Assembly: GCA_965220185.1 (NCBI GenBank)
Contig: OZ244807.1
Span: forward strand, 1,054,001 to 1,118,000
Origin: Azotimanducus sp965220185
GTDB taxonomy: Bacteria; Pseudomonadota; Gammaproteobacteria; Pseudomonadales; Azotimanducaceae
Length of the DNA stretch: 64,000 bases
Direction: 5' to 3'
Shown: one piece after another, positions 60,732 to 64,000 of the stretch
How positions within the stretch are numbered: position 1 is the stretch's first letter
Layout of the letters: each line of letters starts with the position of its first letter
Position numbers and translations under genes: made by a program
The notes under the pieces: model-generated
Database searches by the model: none
The model's input: the letters and a program-made list of their open reading frames with translations, nothing else
Told to the model about the DNA's origin: nothing

Positions 60732-61487
60732 ATGGGAATTCTCGATGGAAAGGTCGCAATCGTGACTGGGGCTAGCCAGAGCATTGGTCGGGCTGAATCC
60801 GTTGCGCTGGCAAAAGAGGGAGCCGCGGTTGCGCTAGTTGCGCGCTCGCACGACAAGCTGGTGGAGGTCGGTAAAGAAATTGAAGCCTTTGGCGGGCGTG
60901 CATTGCCGATTCAATGTGATGTCTGTGATAAAGAACAAATACTTGCCGCCGTTGCAGCAACCGTGGAAAAGTTTGGCACGGTGGACATCTTGGTCAACAA
61001 TGCGCAAATCACCGACTTCGCTGTTGTCCCGATGGAAGAATGGAGCGACGAAGACTATCACCGAGTTGTCGCTTCAGGTCCCACAGCGACTTGGCATTTT
61101 ATGCGCGCCTGCTTCCCTTACATGAAGGCGAACGGCGGCGGCAAAGTGATTAACACTGGTTCAGGCGCCCAGCGTGGAGCCATGCAGGGGTATTCGGGTT
61201 ATGGCACTGCCAAGGGAGCAATCTGGGCGCTGACCCGCAACGCCGCAATGGACTGGGCTCAGCACAATATTCTGGTGAACATGATTACGCCTGCCGCAGT
61301 CGGACCAGCCATGCTGGATAAACACACTCAGGAAGAAATCGAGGTCTTCGGCAAGATGAATCCACTCGGCCGCATAGGCGACGCCGACAAGGATGTCGCG
61401 CCGGTCGTCCTATTCCTGGCAAGCCCCGCCTCCGACTACATGACCGCCAACTATTTGAGTTGCGATGGCGGTTTCTCACCTCTCTAG
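60732..61487 (+). CDS. Short-chain dehydrogenase/reductase
   Basis: The 251-residue protein has TGASQSIGRAES, NNAQ where most have NNAG, catalytic YGTAK and YLSCDGGFSPL. The Gly-motif has Q-S-I-G instead of x-G-I-G. RBS AGGAG is present. It is in the same direction as the ligase and the next SDR. Confidence 0.9.
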   Translation: MGILDGKVAIVTGASQSIGRAESVALAKEGAAVALVARSHDKLVEVGKEIEAFGGRALPIQCDVCDKEQILAAVAATVEKFGTVDILVNNAQITDFAVVPMEEWSDEDYHRVVASGPTATWHFMRACFPYMKANGGGKVINTGSGAQRGAMQGYSGYGTAKGAIWALTRNAAMDWAQHNILVNMITPAAVGPAMLDKHTQEEIEVFGKMNPLGRIGDADKDVAPVVLFLASPASDYMTANYLSCDGGFSPL

Positions 61488-61540
61488 CGACAGAATTAAC
61501 CACAACTCAACGTCTGCGCTGTAAGTCACCGGAGCAATAC

Positions 61541-62284
61541 ATGCGATTGAAAGACAAGGTAGCGGTCATCACAGGGGCCGCGAGCGGCATTGGTCAGGGG
61601 ACTGCGCTGAGGTTCGCTGAGGAAGGCGCGAAGCTGGTGTTAGGCGATGTGGACGAGGCCGCGCTGGAGCAGACCGTCAATCAAATCAAAGAACAGCGGG
61701 ATGAAGCGGCGGTCGCTGTCGTGTGTGATGTTGCGAATACCGAGCACATAGCAAACCTCATGGGCGCGGCCATCGAACACTATGGCAGCCTGGACATTCT
61801 GGTCAACAATGTTGGCATCGGGAAGCAGGAATCATTGCTGGAGCTCAGCGAATACGAGCTTGATCGCTCCCTTGCGGTCAACTTCAAAGGCATGGTGCTT
61901 TGCGCCAAGGCAGCCGCAACCATCATGGCCGAGCAAAAAAGCGGCGTCATTATCAGCACCAGCTCAGGCGCAGGCATATACGGCATGCCGGGCAATGCCA
62001 TCTACGCTGGCACGAAAAGTGCCATTTTGACCATGAGCAAATCCTGGGCAAAAGAACTGGGGCCGCTCGGCATACGGGTGAACTGTGTGGTGCCAGGCCC
62101 TACCAGAACAGCTGCTTTCCTGAGTATTCCCGAGGAGCAAATACGCTATCTGGAATCAACAATTCCGCTACAGCGCCTTGGAAACCCGAGGGATTTAGGG
62201 GACGGATTTGTTTTTCTTGCATCGGATGAAGCCAGCTTTGTCAACGGGGCGGCACTGGAAATCACCGGCGGCTCGACTGGATAG
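61541..62284 (+). CDS. Short-chain dehydrogenase/reductase
   Basis: The 247-residue protein has TGAASGIGQGTA, DVDE (NAD preference), NNVGIG and YAGTK, and ends VNGAALEITGGSTG. ATG 61541 (MRLKDKVAVITG) is used. The frame is open upstream to 61460, overlapping the previous SDR, but the family begins here. Substrate unknown. Confidence 0.9.
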   Translation: MRLKDKVAVITGAASGIGQGTALRFAEEGAKLVLGDVDEAALEQTVNQIKEQRDEAAVAVVCDVANTEHIANLMGAAIEHYGSLDILVNNVGIGKQESLLELSEYELDRSLAVNFKGMVLCAKAAATIMAEQKSGVIISTSSGAGIYGMPGNAIYAGTKSAILTMSKSWAKELGPLGIRVNCVVPGPTRTAAFLSIPEEQIRYLESTIPLQRLGNPRDLGDGFVFLASDEASFVNGAALEITGGSTG

Positions 62285-62323
62285 GCGCTCACAACAGTCG
62301 GCGTGAACCCGGAGGTGACATAG

Positions 62324-63292
62324 ATGACTGAAATCTACATCATCATCTCAATACTGGCTCTCGCGGCCATTCTCTATTGGGCATCTCGCTGGCTATTAGA
62401 CAGGTGGAGCAAGAGTGTGGCTGAACCGCCTCCACCGCCAGCACCGGCGGGCACGCGCGTCATCCGCGATGTCGAATTTGCCAGCACGCCCCACGGGCCG
62501 CTATTGCTCGATATCTACCTGCCCGATACATCTTCCGACACGCCGCTGCCGGTGCTCATGTACATTTTTGGTGGGGGATGGGCGATCGGAAACAGACACC
62601 AGGTGCGCGTTTTCCAATGGCAAAATTTCGCCCAGCACGGCTACGCCGTCGTCGGCATCAGCTATCGGCTCAGCCATCAGGACATTTTCCCCGCCCAAAT
62701 TCACGATTGCAAGAAGGCGCTGCGCTGGATTAGAAGCAATGCCAAAAAATACAACTTTGATGCGCAAAGGATTGGTGTGTTCGGTAGCTCTGCCGGTGGC
62801 CATCTTTCGGCTTTGATGGGGACTAGTGGCGATGTGTTAGAGCTAGAGGGCCCACTCGAAGCTGGAGATGAAGATTATATTGGGCAGCTACAGGCTGTTG
62901 CCGATTTCATGGGTCCCACCGACATGGAGCAAGCGGAGGCGCAAAGGCTCAAGCCGGGCATGAGCTGGGTGTCGCGCGGCTCGATTGCGACGGCTTTATT
63001 TGGCGATAAAATTGCCAATGTGCCTGAACTGGTGAGGTCAGCCAATCCGCTGACATACATAAAGCCTGGCATGCCGCCATTTTTTATTGTTCATGGAGAA
63101 AAAGACCGCGTCGTACCCGTTGGTCAGAGCATTCTCTTGCATGAAGCGCTGCAAGCGAGCGGCAATGAAAGTGAATTGATTATTCTCGAAGGGAAAGGCC
63201 ATACAGATGTGAAGGCTTATGGTGCCGATGAGATTTTTTCAAAGTTGAAGGCGTTTTTCGACCGGCATTTGCATTTGTCAGCTACGGTTTGA
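62324..63292 (+). CDS. Membrane-anchored alpha/beta hydrolase (HSL/BD-FAE-like esterase)
   Basis: The 322-residue protein has an N-terminal membrane helix (IIISILALAAILYWASRWLL), a proline-rich linker and an esterase domain: oxyanion FGGGWAIG (family HGGGW), nucleophile GSSAGGHLSAL, acid HGEKDRVVP and His in GKGHTDV. The substitution of the first His of HGGGW by Phe is notable. It may hydrolyse an ester or lactone in the pathway. Its last 15 bases overlap the convergent hydratase. Confidence 0.88.
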   Translation: MTEIYIIISILALAAILYWASRWLLDRWSKSVAEPPPPPAPAGTRVIRDVEFASTPHGPLLLDIYLPDTSSDTPLPVLMYIFGGGWAIGNRHQVRVFQWQNFAQHGYAVVGISYRLSHQDIFPAQIHDCKKALRWIRSNAKKYNFDAQRIGVFGSSAGGHLSALMGTSGDVLELEGPLEAGDEDYIGQLQAVADFMGPTDMEQAEAQRLKPGMSWVSRGSIATALFGDKIANVPELVRSANPLTYIKPGMPPFFIVHGEKDRVVPVGQSILLHEALQASGNESELIILEGKGHTDVKAYGADEIFSKLKAFFDRHLHLSATV

Positions 63293-64000
63293 TTTCTTCA
63301 TCCCTTCCAAATCAACGAGTACAGGTATGCCGGATATGGAGAGCGCATGACCGTGACCGAGTGAGTGAATATCGAAGATAGCTTTCTGGGCAGCCTCTTG
63401 GCCGCCAATATCCATGGCTTGGTTGACAGCGCGCTTTGCCATTTGCAAACCGAAGGCGGGCTTGGTCGCTATCTTTTTCGCGAGTTCCAAGGCTTCTTTC
63501 TGTAGTTGGTCGGCAGGTACAACACGGTTCACCATTCCTAATTGTCGCGCTTCTTCCGCACTCAGGCGGTCTGCGGTGAAAAGCAGTTCTTTCGCTTTGC
63601 GATGGCCAAACTCCCAAGCGTGACAATGATATTCGACACCTCCTGTTCCCATGCTGACCACCGGGTCACTGAAGTAGGCTGTGTCCGCGGCAATAATCAA
63701 ATCGCAGGGCCAAGCCAGCATCAAGCCAGCAGCAATGCATGCCCCTTGCACGGCGGCAATCGTCGGCTTCGGGATGTTGCGCCACTTTTGACAAAAACCG
63801 ATATAGACCTCGCGTTCGATGGCATACAAATCCGCCAGACCGTGCGGCCCTTCGGGATGAAAACGCAGCAATTCATCGCGCTTTGGGTTCATGTCGTGAC
63901 CAGCAGAAAAGTGCTTGCCATTGGCGTTCAGTAGAATGACATTGACCTCACTGTTCTCCGCCATTGCGGTGAGACACTCGTCAAGATGTCGCAGCAGCAC
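63278..64000 (-). CDS. Enoyl-CoA hydratase/isomerase family protein, N-terminus outside the window
   Basis: The visible 240 residues are a crotonase fold: VILLNANGKHFSAGHDM, AAVQGACIAAGLMLAWPCDL in parts, and VVSMGTGGVEYHCHAW. The catalytic Glu may be the E in GGVEYHCH. Residues after 150 (FTADRLSAEEARQLGMVNRV) are typical. The gene continues beyond base 64000, so the start is unknown. It belongs to the catabolic cluster. Confidence 0.9.
   Translation of the reverse strand: MLLRHLDECLTAMAENSEVNVILLNANGKHFSAGHDMNPKRDELLRFHPEGPHGLADLYAIEREVYIGFCQKWRNIPKPTIAAVQGACIAAGLMLAWPCDLIIAADTAYFSDPVVSMGTGGVEYHCHAWEFGHRKAKELLFTADRLSAEEARQLGMVNRVVPADQLQKEALELAKKIATKPAFGLQMAKRAVNQAMDIGGQEAAQKAIFDIHSLGHGHALSISGIPVLVDLEGMKKSNRS

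Noticed and set aside
1..64000. tRNA, rRNA genes or a CRISPR array
   Set aside because: I looked in all intergenic stretches over 100 bases and saw no cloverleaf with a T-loop, no rRNA core sequence and no regularly spaced repeats. A weak or split RNA gene could still be missed by eye.

Overview
The window looks like the chromosome of a gammaproteobacterium (inference). The DUF2782-polA-engB-cytochrome c4-dsbA-thrB order, the coxB-coxA-ctaG-coxC-DUF2909-surf1-ctaA-sco cluster, and the neighbouring dprA, tsaC, aroE, miaB and gcv genes all match that class. No rRNA, tRNA or CRISPR array was recognised. The split glycine decarboxylase and the many toxin-antitoxin, restriction and repeat elements would suit a free-living or symbiotic environmental lineage, but species cannot be read from the sequence.

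Layout. 1-3.3 kb is an accessory stretch: a transposase remnant, a VapBC pair, a broken ligA fragment and a two-gene PIN-like module. 3.4-5.6 kb is a PQQ-dependent quinohaemoprotein alcohol dehydrogenase. 5.6-7.2 kb is a Phd/ParE toxin-antitoxin locus whose toxin gene was split by a 984-bp mobile cassette (19-bp inverted repeats, 8-bp target duplication). The cassette carries a secreted-protein gene with a 17-nt poly-C tract directly after its start codon. 7.3-21.4 kb is the DUF2782/polA/engB/c4/dsbA/thrB core, interrupted between polA and engB by an 8-kb island. The island holds a second PIN-like module, an adenine methyltransferase plus probable restriction enzyme, a 1234-bp duplicate of the methyltransferase 3' part, a second copy of the phase-variable gene (12 C, in frame) and an AAA/DUF4143 ATPase. 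Three copies of a 36-bp sequence from the polA 3' end and a 58-bp piece of engB mark the island's internal joints.

21.4-30.5 kb: a 56-bp perfect palindrome, a uracil-DNA-glycosylase-like gene, the caa3-type cytochrome oxidase cluster and an aquaporin. 30.7-34.8 kb is accessory again: a P-loop ATPase/HNH nuclease pair that may be a defence system, a DUF2878 membrane protein and a second VapBC. 34.9-39.7 kb is housekeeping: aroE, tsaC (no standard start codon), purE, dprA, miaB and a DUF385-type reductase. 39.7-46.6 kb is one long operon, pepP-ubiH-like-gcvT-gcvH-gcvPA-gcvPB. 46.7-48.1 kb is an AlbA_2/Schlafen-like gene followed by a diverged, broken copy of the pepP 5' end.

48.3-64 kb is a catabolic cluster: six short-chain dehydrogenases, a thiolase, a two-subunit acyl-CoA dehydrogenase, two enoyl-CoA hydratases, an acyl-CoA ligase, an amidohydrolase, an adrenodoxin-type ferredoxin, an NTF2-like protein and a membrane-anchored esterase. 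This set fits activation, beta-oxidation and redox processing of a bulky cyclic or terpenoid-like acid. The substrate is unknown.

The strongest novelty signals are the mobile, phase-variable secreted-protein cassette and its second copy; the two related PIN-like modules sharing an SNNLSTI signature; and the repeated pattern of accessory genes bordered by short fragments of housekeeping genes.
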